Shown here: positions 37,684 through 47,595 of the stretch, in pieces | Position numbering within the stretch: position 1 is the stretch's first letter | Layout of the letters: each line of letters starts with the position of its first letter | Source of the DNA: Brachionus manjavacas | Lineage: Eukaryota; Rotifera; Eurotatoria; Ploima; Brachionidae | Assembly: GCA_019054805.1 (NCBI GenBank) | Contig: JAHQIY010000021.1 | Span: 372,001 to 436,000 of the forward strand | Reading direction: 5' to 3' | DNA length: 64,000 nucleotides | The notes under the pieces: generated by a model | Told to the model about the DNA's origin: nothing | The model's input: the letters and a program-made list of their open reading frames with translations, nothing else | Database searches by the model: none | Translations under genes and position numbers: made by a program

Positions 37684-40600
37684 TTATAGTTTTATTACGG
37701 TGGCGTCTATACTAAAAATTAAATATGCTAACACTGTATGTTGCGGATACAACTGTGCAACCAACTGCTTGTATATTTGTATTTGCTTAACATAGTTAGA
37801 ATAATACATTGTGCTTTGTTTGGCAAATTTATAATCTAAAATTATAACGGTATTGTTGCTAATTAGCAGTTTATCTATACGTGCAGATACATCTTTAGGC
37901 TGGCCTTTAATATTAATTTGCCCCATAATGCTGGCTTCGTTTATAAATTTAAAATCTGGGTTGTTAAGTGCTTGCAAACTAGTATGTTGTAAAATATTAA
38001 CCACACTGTTAAGCAAATTTGTGTAAATATTGCTTGGTAAGTTTACACTTTTTAGGGCTTGTTGGGCGTAGTTAATTTTTTGATTTATACTGTTAAAATT
38101 ATCGGTATGGTCTAATATTTGGTGCAATAGCAAACCTTGTTGTATAGGGCTAAATTGTTGGTTAACATTGGCGTTATTGCTGGTAAAACTATAGTTAAGA
38201 TTATAATTTACGCTATTTATATAATTACTAACACTACCAAAAATATTGTTAGGTAAATTTTGTGCAACACTAACCCCTGCTGGCTTAGTAAAAGCCCAAT
38301 TGTGTTCTGTAGGGCTTGGTGTAGCTGTGCTAGTGTTGTTATTAACAATAGGTTTGTTACTACTTAAAATATAATTATTATGATTACAATTATTAAAAGC
38401 TTGTTTAATATATGGGGTAAACATACTAGCAGAATTTACGTTTTCTAGTTTTTCTAGCTGTTTTTCTACCGAACTAGCTTTTTGTGCAATAATTGGTAAA
38501 ACATATAAATGGCTTTTGGCTCTGGTTATGGCAACATATAATAACCGCATTTTTTCGTGTAGTTGTTTTTCTGTATACTCTTTTTGTGCTTGAGTTATAG
38601 CGTTAGAATTTTGCTTACTACCTAAACTAAACAACCACATTGGATTATTATTTACTGTATTGGTAAATACATAATTAGTATTAGATTTACTGCTGTAAGT
38701 ATCGGCTAAAATTACCGCACTAAACTGCATACCTTTACTGCCGTGTATGGTTAGCAAGTTAATGTAGTTAGATGTACTGTTGTCTGACTTTAATTGCTTA
38801 CTGTAGTTTAACAAATATTGTAAAAAATATTGTAAGCTAGAAACATTTTTGCCTTCAAATTCTAGGGCTAAATCTAGTAGATATTCGGCTACTTCTTCGG
38901 TTTGGCTGTAGGTATTTTGGTTTTGTGTAGTTTTAGATAACCTACTGCTAAAATTAGCAATATATTTTTGGTTGTATAGTATATTAAATAAAAAACTATA
39001 AACCGATACCTGCTTAGATAACTGCATAAAATTACTTAAAGTATTATAAATACTAGCATAATTTACATTATTTTGTAAGTTTTGCAATAAGGTTGCGGTT
39101 GCGGTGGGTTTTAAATTTATAATATCGTTATCGGTTAAATTAAAAATGGGGCTTTTTAACAAACAGGCTAAATTAAAGTTATCTTGCGGTTGCAACACAA
39201 ATTGTATTAAAGCTATAATATCTTTAATAAAAATTTCGTTATCGGGTTCTAAACGGTCTAACGCAATAGGAATATTATGCAATTTAGAAAGCAACAATAG
39301 TTGTTCTAACAAATAATTATTTTTACGCTTAACAAATAATACAGCAATATCTTTGTAATTAAAACCGCAACTGTGGTGTAAATATTTAATTTTATTTATA
39401 ATTTGCAACGCCGCCGTATACCATACCGTACCGCTAGAAACTTGGTTACTACAAACCACTGCAGGCATTAGCTCTACGTGGTCTGCAGTATCTATTTGTG
39501 TGGTGTGGTTAAAGTTTTCTTGGGCGTAGTAATTAACTTGTTGGCTAAAAACCTGCTTACATACTTGATTAACTAAATTAATTACACTACCGCTAGACCT
39601 AAAAGACTGATTACTACTTAAAGCCACAAATGGTTTGTTTGCTTGTGTAAATTTAGCTTGTAAATAATCTTTTTGCTGGGCAAATTTGTCTGGGTCGGCT
39701 CCTTGAAACGAAAAAATAGATTGCTTAATATCGCCAACCACAAAAATGGTTTTGTGGTTATCGTCTGCGGTAAAGCCTTGAATTAAATTATTAATAATTT
39801 CCCATTGTAGCGGGTTAGTGTCTTGGGCTTCGTCTATTAGTAGGTGGTCTATAAAGTTATCTAACTTATACATAACCCAAGATGCATGGGTACTTAATAA
39901 ATTTTTAGTGCATATTAGTAGGTCTTCGTACGTTAAAGCGTTATGCTGTTGTTTAAGGTTGGTATACTGAGCGTAAATTTCTAAAATTAATTGGTTAAAT
40001 ATTATATTTAAATTGGCACAAGTTAAATTTTTTACTTGGTTGTTGTAAAACGTTATTTCTTCTAAAAACTGCATTATACAGGTGTAATCTGTGGTATTGG
40101 TTTTTTGAATTTTTTCTATAGCAGACCTAACCGTACTTAAATTACTAGTATAAATTAAAGCTAAAACACAGTTAACATAAGTGTTGTAGTCATCTTTAGG
40201 TATATTGCTTTGGTTGTTAAGCATTGCTTGTATTTGTGCGGTTTGGTTTAGCACTTGCTGTAGTTTAGCTGGGGTATCTGCTTTTTTTTGCGTAACATTT
40301 ATATTATGCTTAATAAGCAAGTTAATAATGTTTTGTATATTATTAACTATATAGGTTAAGGCTTTAATTTGTAAATTAGCTAAGTTGTAGTTGCCTTGTT
40401 GCACTTGATGTTGTTGTAAAATATTGTTATTAAAATTGCTTAGGGCTTGCTGTGGATTACTATTATTATAAATATAATTATAAATTTGTTGCAAATAGTA
40501 TGTGTTGCCTAAGGCTTGATTTATTGCACTGGTAAATGTGTGCTTGCTGGTATAAATTAAATCTGCAATTTGGCCATAAGTATAGCTATAATTTTGCTTA

Positions 40601-41106
40601 TTAAAACTTATATAATTGCTTAATGTGTTGTTAATTGCTTGTTGTTTTAGTTCTTCGTCGGTGTCTTCGTCTATTACATTAAAGCTACTGCTTATGTTAG
40701 CTTCTATAGGAAAACGCCCCAAAAGTTCTTGGCAAAACGAATGAATAGTTTGAATTTTAATTTCGTGCCCATTTTGTAGAACTTTGTTAAATAAACTTTT
40801 AGCCAATATAACGGTATTGTTGGTTGGATGTTGGCCAGTTAAATTGGTAAGTTCTTGTATTAAACTGCTAGTGGGCATAACACTATATTGCGATAACTGA
40901 TGCAAAGTGCGTTCTATCATCTCTTTTGCCCCTACTTTAGTATAGGTAATACAAAGTATTTTATTAATGCTAACATTATTAAGCAACAACCTAATAATAC
41001 GGTTAACTAATAGTGTGGTTTTGCCTGTACCGGCAGATGCACTAACCCAAACCGATTGATTAGGATTGGTTGCCGAATGTTTATTAGAATTACTATTGTT
41101 AACCAT
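37684..41106 (-). CDS. addA: Double-strand break repair helicase-nuclease AddA
   Basis: Subunit of the AddAB complex that resects double-strand breaks up to Chi-like sites. The 1140-residue protein has Walker A SASAGTGKTT (near 24-33), the UvrD-like helicase core with LLIDEAQDTNPLQWE and VVGDIKQSIFSFQGADP, MRLLYVAITRAKSHLYV late in the helicase, and a C-terminal RecB-type nuclease with ARIDKLL and ILDYKF. Its ATG overlaps the addB stop by 8 bases. The middle is expanded by Asn/Gln-rich sequence. Confidence 0.96.
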   Translation of the reverse strand: MVNNSNSNKHSATNPNQSVWVSASAGTGKTTLLVNRIIRLLLNNVSINKILCITYTKVGAKEMIERTLHQLSQYSVMPTSSLIQELTNLTGQHPTNNTVILAKSLFNKVLQNGHEIKIQTIHSFCQELLGRFPIEANISSSFNVIDEDTDEELKQQAINNTLSNYISFNKQNYSYTYGQIADLIYTSKHTFTSAINQALGNTYYLQQIYNYIYNNSNPQQALSNFNNNILQQHQVQQGNYNLANLQIKALTYIVNNIQNIINLLIKHNINVTQKKADTPAKLQQVLNQTAQIQAMLNNQSNIPKDDYNTYVNCVLALIYTSNLSTVRSAIEKIQKTNTTDYTCIMQFLEEITFYNNQVKNLTCANLNIIFNQLILEIYAQYTNLKQQHNALTYEDLLICTKNLLSTHASWVMYKLDNFIDHLLIDEAQDTNPLQWEIINNLIQGFTADDNHKTIFVVGDIKQSIFSFQGADPDKFAQQKDYLQAKFTQANKPFVALSSNQSFRSSGSVINLVNQVCKQVFSQQVNYYAQENFNHTTQIDTADHVELMPAVVCSNQVSSGTVWYTAALQIINKIKYLHHSCGFNYKDIAVLFVKRKNNYLLEQLLLLSKLHNIPIALDRLEPDNEIFIKDIIALIQFVLQPQDNFNLACLLKSPIFNLTDNDIINLKPTATATLLQNLQNNVNYASIYNTLSNFMQLSKQVSVYSFLFNILYNQKYIANFSSRLSKTTQNQNTYSQTEEVAEYLLDLALEFEGKNVSSLQYFLQYLLNYSKQLKSDNSTSNYINLLTIHGSKGMQFSAVILADTYSSKSNTNYVFTNTVNNNPMWLFSLGSKQNSNAITQAQKEYTEKQLHEKMRLLYVAITRAKSHLYVLPIIAQKASSVEKQLEKLENVNSASMFTPYIKQAFNNCNHNNYILSSNKPIVNNNTSTATPSPTEHNWAFTKPAGVSVAQNLPNNIFGSVSNYINSVNYNLNYSFTSNNANVNQQFSPIQQGLLLHQILDHTDNFNSINQKINYAQQALKSVNLPSNIYTNLLNSVVNILQHTSLQALNNPDFKFINEASIMGQINIKGQPKDVSARIDKLLISNNTVIILDYKFAKQSTMYYSNYVKQIQIYKQLVAQLYPQHTVLAYLIFSIDATVIKL

Positions 41107-44100
41107 TACTGCCCTCTTCTAATTCTTCATCATCTATTATACTGTTATTAGCGGCTAATTCTAGGTCTGCTTCTTTGTACCATTCTAGGTAGCGGTTAAA
41201 ATAGCGGTGGTCTTGGTCTATATCTTTACTATTAACGTTGTAAACAAACGTAGCTTGGCTAGAATTATAAAAAGGGGCTAAAATATCTTGTATAACATTA
41301 TTAAAATTTTTTATATAATCTATACAACTAACCGTGTTGTTACTAGATTTTGCTATATAATCATTAAATGATTTTTGTTGGCTTTTAGCACTGTTTTTTG
41401 GCAAAAACCAGTAAAAAGCTTGTATTTGTGTAATGTTGTTGGCTGTTATTTGCGGTATGTTATTATTAATAGCCAACCAACCGGTTAAGGGCAATTGCAA
41501 AAACCAATCTTTATATTTAGCGGTATTAGATGTTTTGTAATCTATAATTGTAAGTGTTTGGTCTTTTTGGTCTATTCTATCAAACTTAGCGGTTATGGTA
41601 ATGTTATAGTTACCTACGGTTATTACGCTTTTGCCTTGTTTTTCGGTATAAGTGTTGGCGTTTTTGTTTTTATGTTCGGCATATATAGTGTTTAAGTGCA
41701 CAGTAATTACGTGCCAACTAAATAAAACAAACAAGCTATTGCTTAGTAAATGTTTAAAATGATTATAAGCAATTTTGTTAATATTTGCTGTATAATTTGG
41801 GTTTAAACTGGTTATTGTTTGCAAAGCATTATGCATTATGGTGCCAAAGTCTTTAGCATCTTGCTGATTTAGTACTATGGGGCTAAGCGGTTTTAAGTTT
41901 AATACATTTTTTACAAAAAAACTGTATTGGTTGTTTTGTAAAAGTTCTAAATTAGTGGCCGATATTGTTAGTGGCAAAAATTTGCTACTAACTGTAGTTT
42001 GCTTATAATTATAAGTAGTTAGGCTTGCCACATTAAACTTATTTAACTGCCCGCCAACATTAATTAAATAATTGTATTTATGCAATAGGTTGCTGGGCAA
42101 ATTATATGCAGAATGATAATAATTATAAATATTATTAATTTGCATTAGCCATTTGCTTTCAAAAGTGGCTTCGCCCGCATTGGTTTTGTTGCTGTAGGTT
42201 AAAATTACTTGCTTATTTGCCAACACTTGGCAAAACATATAATTTTGTAATGCTATAGAATAATTTGCATCTACAAAACCTAACTGTTTTAGCATAAAGT
42301 TACTAACCCAAGGGTTAACTGCACTTAAGCTTGGAGTATTGTTGGTTAAACCGCACATTATTACTATACTATGATTAACTAAATTAGCTTGCATTTTTCC
42401 ATACAAATATAAATTATTATTACCATGCACTGTATAAACCGAAGTAGAAGACAAAAAATTGTGCAAAATTTGATTATAATCTTGCAAGTTGTTAACATTA
42501 TTGCCTAGCAAATTAAAATTATTACTATTTTGTAGTAGATTGTTTAGCATGTTGTATAGTTCTTTACCGGCGTTACCTAACCATAGGTGGCTGGTTTCTT
42601 CTGCATTAGTTATACACAGATTTTGTGCAATTTGTATGGTTAGTTGCAATAAAGTATTAAAGCTATAATTACTGTTGTTGTTAATATACGCAAAGCCGTT
42701 GGCAAAAAAATCTTGTAAATTAGTAAAAAGCTGGCTAGCTAAATTTGCTGTATGTTTATGCTGGCTATTGCTACCGTTGTAGCTGGTGCATTTAGCTATG
42801 TAGTGTTGTATGTTGGTATTGGGTGTAGATTCTCTAACAATATTTTTGTCTATAAACTCTACGGTTTGGTTAAAATCGTTTAAATTTAAATTAAATAATT
42901 GATAATTAAAATGATTATGCTTTAACAAGGCTAATAAATCTATTGCATTTAAATTACTACACAAAGCGTTTAGCACTAGCAAAAAAAATTCGGTTTGTGG
43001 TTGTTTTATTAAACTTTCGCCTAGGCGGTCTAGTAGTTCTAAATTATAACGGCTTAGTTCGTGCTTAATTTTATTAATTAGGGTAAAATCGTTGGCTAAT
43101 ATTGCTATAGATTTACTACTATCTTCTATGTATTTACGCACTAATAATGCTACAGTTTTGGCTTCTTGGGTGGTGTTGGCGTGCTTTACAATGCTAATAT
43201 TGTTAAAAACATTTTGCACTGTAGTTTGGCTGTAGCTGGTGTTAATTTCGTCTTCCCATAAATCGTTAATTAATAAATTGTTACATGGATTATGGTTTGT
43301 TATATCGTTAGCTTTAATGTTGCTGTTTAATAAAGTGTGTTGCAAAGGTGCTTGCGGATGCAAATAATTAATAGCCTGATTTTTTTGCAAACATTTACTA
43401 TATAGCGTTGTATTTAGGCCATACGTTATAATTTTGCCATTGGGTAAATTATTTATAGTATTAATAATATTAAATATATTTTTATGGGTGCTAATAATAT
43501 TTAGGGCAATTATATAATTATTATTAGCTGGTTTGGCTATTAAGCTGTTAAATATTTGGTATAGTTGATTTTGCTTAAAGCTTTCGTCTACTAAATTGTT
43601 TTCTTGCAAAATATGTGGCCATTGCGTGGTGGCAATTTCTAAAAAATTTAGGTTTTCTAGCCAGTGTGTAGCTAGGTTATCTTGCAAAGTATCTTTAATA
43701 TTATGTAAGTTTTGTAAATTAATGTTTTGTAAATTGGCTTCGTCTATTAGTTTGCCTAATTCGGTTGCCATTTGCAAATTAACACTTAGCGGATAATTAC
43801 TATTTTTTTTGGCAATTAACTGGCTTAGCATAAAGCTACGCTTAACTTTATTAATAGTATTAGCGTTAATTACATTGCTATATTGGCTATACAAGGTGTT
43901 ATCTTTTAAAGCATTATAGCTAACATAACTGTGTAAGTTATTAAGTGTAACAATATTAGGCATTAGCATAGCTTGGGTATTGCTTTGTTGCAACAAAGCG
44001 GTTTGCAAGGGTTTAGATAAATTAATATTATTAACTAAAATAGTGTAATCTGCTAATAAAATATTGTTTTGTTGGCTATGTTGCATTAACCATTGGGCAA

Positions 44101-44149
44101 ACGTACTTAAAAAATTATTAGTAAAGTTAATGTTTATAACGTTTTGCAT
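41099..44149 (-). CDS. addB: Double-strand break repair nuclease AddB
   Basis: Partner of AddA. The 1016-residue protein lacks a Walker A loop at the N-terminus, as is usual for alphaproteobacterial AddB, and has no iron-sulfur Cys set. The C-terminal nuclease is seen in the block with FGTIMHNALQTI near 755, TAKFDRIDQKDQTLTIIDYK near 880 (Asp and Asp-Tyr-Lys catalytic residues) and later QIQAFYWFLP. Overall sequence is Asn/Leu rich and divergent. It lies between tsaE and addA, the expected order. Confidence 0.92.
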   Translation of the reverse strand: MQNVININFTNNFLSTFAQWLMQHSQQNNILLADYTILVNNINLSKPLQTALLQQSNTQAMLMPNIVTLNNLHSYVSYNALKDNTLYSQYSNVINANTINKVKRSFMLSQLIAKKNSNYPLSVNLQMATELGKLIDEANLQNINLQNLHNIKDTLQDNLATHWLENLNFLEIATTQWPHILQENNLVDESFKQNQLYQIFNSLIAKPANNNYIIALNIISTHKNIFNIINTINNLPNGKIITYGLNTTLYSKCLQKNQAINYLHPQAPLQHTLLNSNIKANDITNHNPCNNLLINDLWEDEINTSYSQTTVQNVFNNISIVKHANTTQEAKTVALLVRKYIEDSSKSIAILANDFTLINKIKHELSRYNLELLDRLGESLIKQPQTEFFLLVLNALCSNLNAIDLLALLKHNHFNYQLFNLNLNDFNQTVEFIDKNIVRESTPNTNIQHYIAKCTSYNGSNSQHKHTANLASQLFTNLQDFFANGFAYINNNSNYSFNTLLQLTIQIAQNLCITNAEETSHLWLGNAGKELYNMLNNLLQNSNNFNLLGNNVNNLQDYNQILHNFLSSTSVYTVHGNNNLYLYGKMQANLVNHSIVIMCGLTNNTPSLSAVNPWVSNFMLKQLGFVDANYSIALQNYMFCQVLANKQVILTYSNKTNAGEATFESKWLMQINNIYNYYHSAYNLPSNLLHKYNYLINVGGQLNKFNVASLTTYNYKQTTVSSKFLPLTISATNLELLQNNQYSFFVKNVLNLKPLSPIVLNQQDAKDFGTIMHNALQTITSLNPNYTANINKIAYNHFKHLLSNSLFVLFSWHVITVHLNTIYAEHKNKNANTYTEKQGKSVITVGNYNITITAKFDRIDQKDQTLTIIDYKTSNTAKYKDWFLQLPLTGWLAINNNIPQITANNITQIQAFYWFLPKNSAKSQQKSFNDYIAKSSNNTVSCIDYIKNFNNVIQDILAPFYNSSQATFVYNVNSKDIDQDHRYFNRYLEWYKEADLELAANNSIIDDEELEEGSNG

Positions 44150-44171
44150 ATTGTGTTAACGCCCTTTTTAG

Positions 44172-44642
44172 TTAAAGTTGTAGGTTAATGTTATTGGCTG
44201 TAATGTTAAAAGTACGCAAATTACCATTGCCTACAGTAATATTAATATCTAGGTATTTAGCAAAGGTATATTGCTGGTTAAGTTTGCTTGCCCATTCTAT
44301 TAAGCAAACGTTTTGTAGCATTTCGGCAAAACCAATTTCGGTTAGTTCATCTGCGTGGTTAATACGGTATAAATCTAAATGAAACAAAGTTAAATTGCTA
44401 TAATTATAACAATTAGCTATAGTATAAGTTGGGCTATTAACTACTATATGATTTTTTTTATTAAACAAAAAATAATTAACAAAAAACTTACTAAAAGCTG
44501 TTTTACCCGCCCCTAAGCCACCATTAATAAGCAACACACAAGGCTTATTAGTAGTTGTAAAATCTTTAAGTACTAGTGTAGCTAATTTTTTAGCTAACGC
44601 ACTGGTATTAGCAAGGCTGTTGCTGTTATATACTATAACCAT
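44172..44642 (-). CDS. tsaE: tRNA threonylcarbamoyladenosine biosynthesis ATPase TsaE
   Basis: P-loop protein required for t6A37 formation with TsaB and TsaD; the product t6A is the substrate of MtaB encoded at 16645. The 156-residue protein has Walker A NGGLGAGKTAFSKFF near 42-56, the VNSPTYTIANCY block and a FHLDLYRINHADELTEIGF segment with LIEWASKL, all diagnostic. Spacing to addB is 22 bases. Its place at the head of addBA is typical of alphaproteobacteria. Confidence 0.95.
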   Translation of the reverse strand: MVIVYNSNSLANTSALAKKLATLVLKDFTTTNKPCVLLINGGLGAGKTAFSKFFVNYFLFNKKNHIVVNSPTYTIANCYNYSNLTLFHLDLYRINHADELTEIGFAEMLQNVCLIEWASKLNQQYTFAKYLDINITVGNGNLRTFNITANNINLQL

Positions 44643-44702
44643 TATTTACATATATTGTTTAAACTATAATAAATATATTATACAATATGTATTATAATTT
44701 AG

Positions 44703-46532
44703 CTACTCTACGGTTACAGATTTAGCCAAGTTGCGTGGTTTATCCACATCTTTATTTAGCAAAACTGCGGTTTTATAGGCAATTAATTGTAACGGAACCA
44801 CCGCCAATAATGGGGCAAAAAGTTGATGATTTGGAGCAATATCTATTTCTACCACAACATTACACAAACTATGTAAATTATATTGTTTTGCAATACTGCT
44901 TAACGTAATGCAAATAATGTAACCACCACGTGCCACTACCTCTGCTATATTAGAAACCACCTTATAGGCCACCGCACTTTGTGTAAGCACTACTACAACT
45001 GGCGTACCATTGGTTATTAAAGCAATGCTACCGTGTTTAAGTTCGCCCGCCATAAAGCTTTCTGCATGAATATAAGATATTTCTTTTAATTTTAAAGCAC
45101 CTTCTAGCGTGGTAAAGTAGTCTAGGTCTCTGCCTAAATAAAATACACTGTTGTAATTACTTAAGTACTTGGCAACTGCGTTTAATGTAGAATTACTAGC
45201 GTTACTATTATTAATAAAATTATGCATACTAGCACTAATTTGTGTAAACACATTGCTGTAGTTGGCAAAACTTAAATTGGCTAAACGCATTGCTAATAAA
45301 TACATTACACTTAACTGTGTGGTATATGCTTTGGTAGAAGCCACCGCAATTTCTGCCATTGCTTTGGTATAAATAACGTTATCTACTAAAAATTCAATAC
45401 TACTGCCAAGCACGTTAATAATAGCTAAGGTATTGCAAGCAAAATTTTGTTTTATATAATTTATTGCCATAATGGTATCTGCAGTTTCGCCAGATTGTGA
45501 TACAAAAATTACTAAATCGTTAGGTGTAAAGTTAAAATTATAGGTTTTAATTTCTGATGCTATAAAGCAATAGCTATTAATTTTAGCCAGTTTACTTATA
45601 ATGTTTGCCCCTATTAAGCTAGAATAATACGAGGTTCCGCACGCCACAAAATATACATTATTAACGTTAGCTGGTAACGTAATGTTAGGCAAAATTTGGT
45701 TATTAACTACGTTGGCGTTAATGGTGTTGTTAATTTTTTCTGGTTGTTCGTAAATTTCTTTTAACATAAAGTGGCTAAAGCCGTCTTTGCTTAAGTTAGT
45801 AGCTTTTTCTGTACTATTGTAAGTGGGTTTAGTAATTGGTGATCCGTGGCTGTTGTAAATTTGGTAATTGCTGTTGGTTAGTTGTATGCTTTCTTGGTTG
45901 TTTAATTTTATAAAAGTGTTGGTATAGTGCAACATTGCTAAAGAGTCTGAAGCCACCATAAAAGCATTATCTAACAAACCAACTACCAACGGGCTATTGT
46001 TGCAAATAGCAACCATGCTGTTGTGTAAAGCACTAATTACAACAATTGCATAATTACCTTGTAATAATTTACTAGTTTGCTGTAAAGCTTGCAGTAAATT
46101 ATTGTTAGTTTTTAAGTGGCTATCTATTAAATGGGCAATTACTTCGCTATCGGTTTGCGATACAAAAGTATAGCCTTGGTTTTGTAGATTTTGTTTTAGT
46201 TGTAAGTAGTTTTCTATAATACCATTATGCACAATAGCTAGTGTGCCGTTGCTGTTTGTGTGTGGGTGCGAGTTTACATTGTTAGGTTGGCCGTGTGTAG
46301 CCCATCTGGTATGCCCTATGCCTATGCTACCTTGCAACGGATTTTGTTGCAAACTGTTTTTTAATACCTGTAGTTTGCCTTTATTTTTTTGCACTTGTAA
46401 TTTTTGATTATTAATTACGGCGATTCCTGCACTATCGTAACCTCGGTATTCTAAAGTGGTTAAACCTTGTAGTAAAATATCTACACAGTTTGTGTTGTTT
46501 GTGTTGTTTATATAGCCAACTATTCCGCACAT
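44703..46532 (-). CDS. glmS: Glutamine-fructose-6-phosphate aminotransferase
   Basis: Makes glucosamine-6-phosphate from fructose-6-phosphate and glutamine, first step to UDP-GlcNAc for peptidoglycan and lipopolysaccharide. The 609-residue protein is full length: N-terminal glutaminase with Cys2 (MCGIVGY), GHTRWATHG and HNGIIENYLQL; two SIS domains with ACGTSYYSSL near 301, VSQSGETADT near 347 and ELKHGSIALI; and the invariant end DVDKPRNLAKSVTVE. No glmS ribozyme-like element was seen upstream. Confidence 0.98.
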   Translation of the reverse strand: MCGIVGYINNTNNTNCVDILLQGLTTLEYRGYDSAGIAVINNQKLQVQKNKGKLQVLKNSLQQNPLQGSIGIGHTRWATHGQPNNVNSHPHTNSNGTLAIVHNGIIENYLQLKQNLQNQGYTFVSQTDSEVIAHLIDSHLKTNNNLLQALQQTSKLLQGNYAIVVISALHNSMVAICNNSPLVVGLLDNAFMVASDSLAMLHYTNTFIKLNNQESIQLTNSNYQIYNSHGSPITKPTYNSTEKATNLSKDGFSHFMLKEIYEQPEKINNTINANVVNNQILPNITLPANVNNVYFVACGTSYYSSLIGANIISKLAKINSYCFIASEIKTYNFNFTPNDLVIFVSQSGETADTIMAINYIKQNFACNTLAIINVLGSSIEFLVDNVIYTKAMAEIAVASTKAYTTQLSVMYLLAMRLANLSFANYSNVFTQISASMHNFINNSNASNSTLNAVAKYLSNYNSVFYLGRDLDYFTTLEGALKLKEISYIHAESFMAGELKHGSIALITNGTPVVVVLTQSAVAYKVVSNIAEVVARGGYIICITLSSIAKQYNLHSLCNVVVEIDIAPNHQLFAPLLAVVPLQLIAYKTAVLLNKDVDKPRNLAKSVTVE

Positions 46533-46643
46533 ATTTATTTAGTCCTTTTTTTTGTAATTTTTTATTACTTAATATAAAAAATATAACAAAAAAGTAATAG
46601 TAAATACTATTAAATTTAACTAACAATGGCTGTAATTTTAAGT

Positions 46644-47384
46644 TTAAAACACAAACTGTTTATTTAAATATTTAACCTGAGCCTTACGGTTAATGGTTGT
46701 AAAATTATTGTTGTAAATGGCGTAACCGTTGGGGCAAATTTTAACGGATTCGTTGTTGTAAATATCTACAAAGTTATTGGTATAATCTACCATACCTAAA
46801 ATATCAGATGCAACCATAACCCCGCAATCCATAAGCCCCAAAACTAACGGACGCTTGTGCGAAATAGCTGCAATATAATTAAAATTAATACCTATGGCTA
46901 GCAATGCATAACTACCTTGCAAATGCTGTGCGGTTAAGTATAACGAATACATTAAGTTGTTATTAATTTTAACATAACTATCTAGTAAATGAACCGCAAC
47001 CTCGCTATCGGTTTCGGTAATAAAATTATAGCCTTTGCTTTGTAGTTGTTGCCTTAGTTGTTGGTGATTCTCTATAACGCCGTTATGTGCTAGGGCAATG
47101 GTATTACAATTATTAAAATGTGGATGAGCATTAATATCGTTAATATTACCATGGGTAGCCCAACGATTATGTGCAATACCCATATAGCCGTTTATTAAAT
47201 TATTTTGCATAGCGTGTTGCAAAACACTTAAGTTGCCAGCTTTTTTAGTTATGTGTATATTGTTGTTGGTATCTTTAATGGCAACGCCATAGCTATCTAC
47301 TCCACGGTATTGAATTTTATGCATACCGTTTAATAGTATATCTTTACATTTTTGTTTACCTACGTAGCCTACTACTCCGCACAT
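46644..47384 (-). CDS. Free-standing GlmS-type glutamine amidotransferase domain
   Basis: A 246-residue protein that matches only the N-terminal glutaminase domain of GlmS and stops at the domain boundary, with no isomerase domains. Catalytic and substrate residues are all present: Cys2 (MCGVVGYVG), Arg74 in HNRWATHG, Asn101-Gly102 in HNGVIENHQQL and Asp126 in TETDSEV. It lies 111 bases upstream of the complete glmS on the same strand and is clearly its paralogue. The spacer has no recognisable SIS remnant. It may be a truncated duplicate, a glutaminase, or a modulator of GlmS. Intact active-site residues argue that it is still under selection. Confidence 0.88.
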   Translation of the reverse strand: MCGVVGYVGKQKCKDILLNGMHKIQYRGVDSYGVAIKDTNNNIHITKKAGNLSVLQHAMQNNLINGYMGIAHNRWATHGNINDINAHPHFNNCNTIALAHNGVIENHQQLRQQLQSKGYNFITETDSEVAVHLLDSYVKINNNLMYSLYLTAQHLQGSYALLAIGINFNYIAAISHKRPLVLGLMDCGVMVASDILGMVDYTNNFVDIYNNESVKICPNGYAIYNNNFTTINRKAQVKYLNKQFVF

Positions 47385-47449
47385 TTTTATAACTTTTGTT
47401 GTTTTTGTTAGATACTGTTAATATAACACGTTTAGAATGTTTTTATATT

Positions 47450-47536
47450 TGGTGCCCCCAGAGAGAATCGAACTCCCACTCCGTTGCCAGAAGTAGATTT
47501 TGAGTCTACCGCGTCTACCAGTTCCGCCATAGGGGC
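47450..47536 (-). tRNA. tRNA-Leu (anticodon CAA)
   Basis: An 87-nt class II tRNA on the minus strand: acceptor GCCCCTA/TGGGGGC, D arm with AACTGGTAGACGC, anticodon stem GTAGA/TCTAC around CTCAAAA (anticodon CAA), a long variable arm, T loop GTTCGAT and encoded ACCA end. Confidence 0.97.
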
Positions 47537-47595
47537 AATAAAATTTATACTCTATAATAATACTACAATATATTTTATTTTGCAAAATATATTAT

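Noticed and set aside
41099-44149. AddB without a Walker A motif
   Set aside because: This is usual in alphaproteobacterial AddB and needs no special explanation.
46432-46626. 64-codon frame across the glmS start and upstream spacer, possible remnant of the short paralogue's isomerase domains
   Set aside because: The translation shows no SIS-domain motif and overlaps the start of glmS out of frame.
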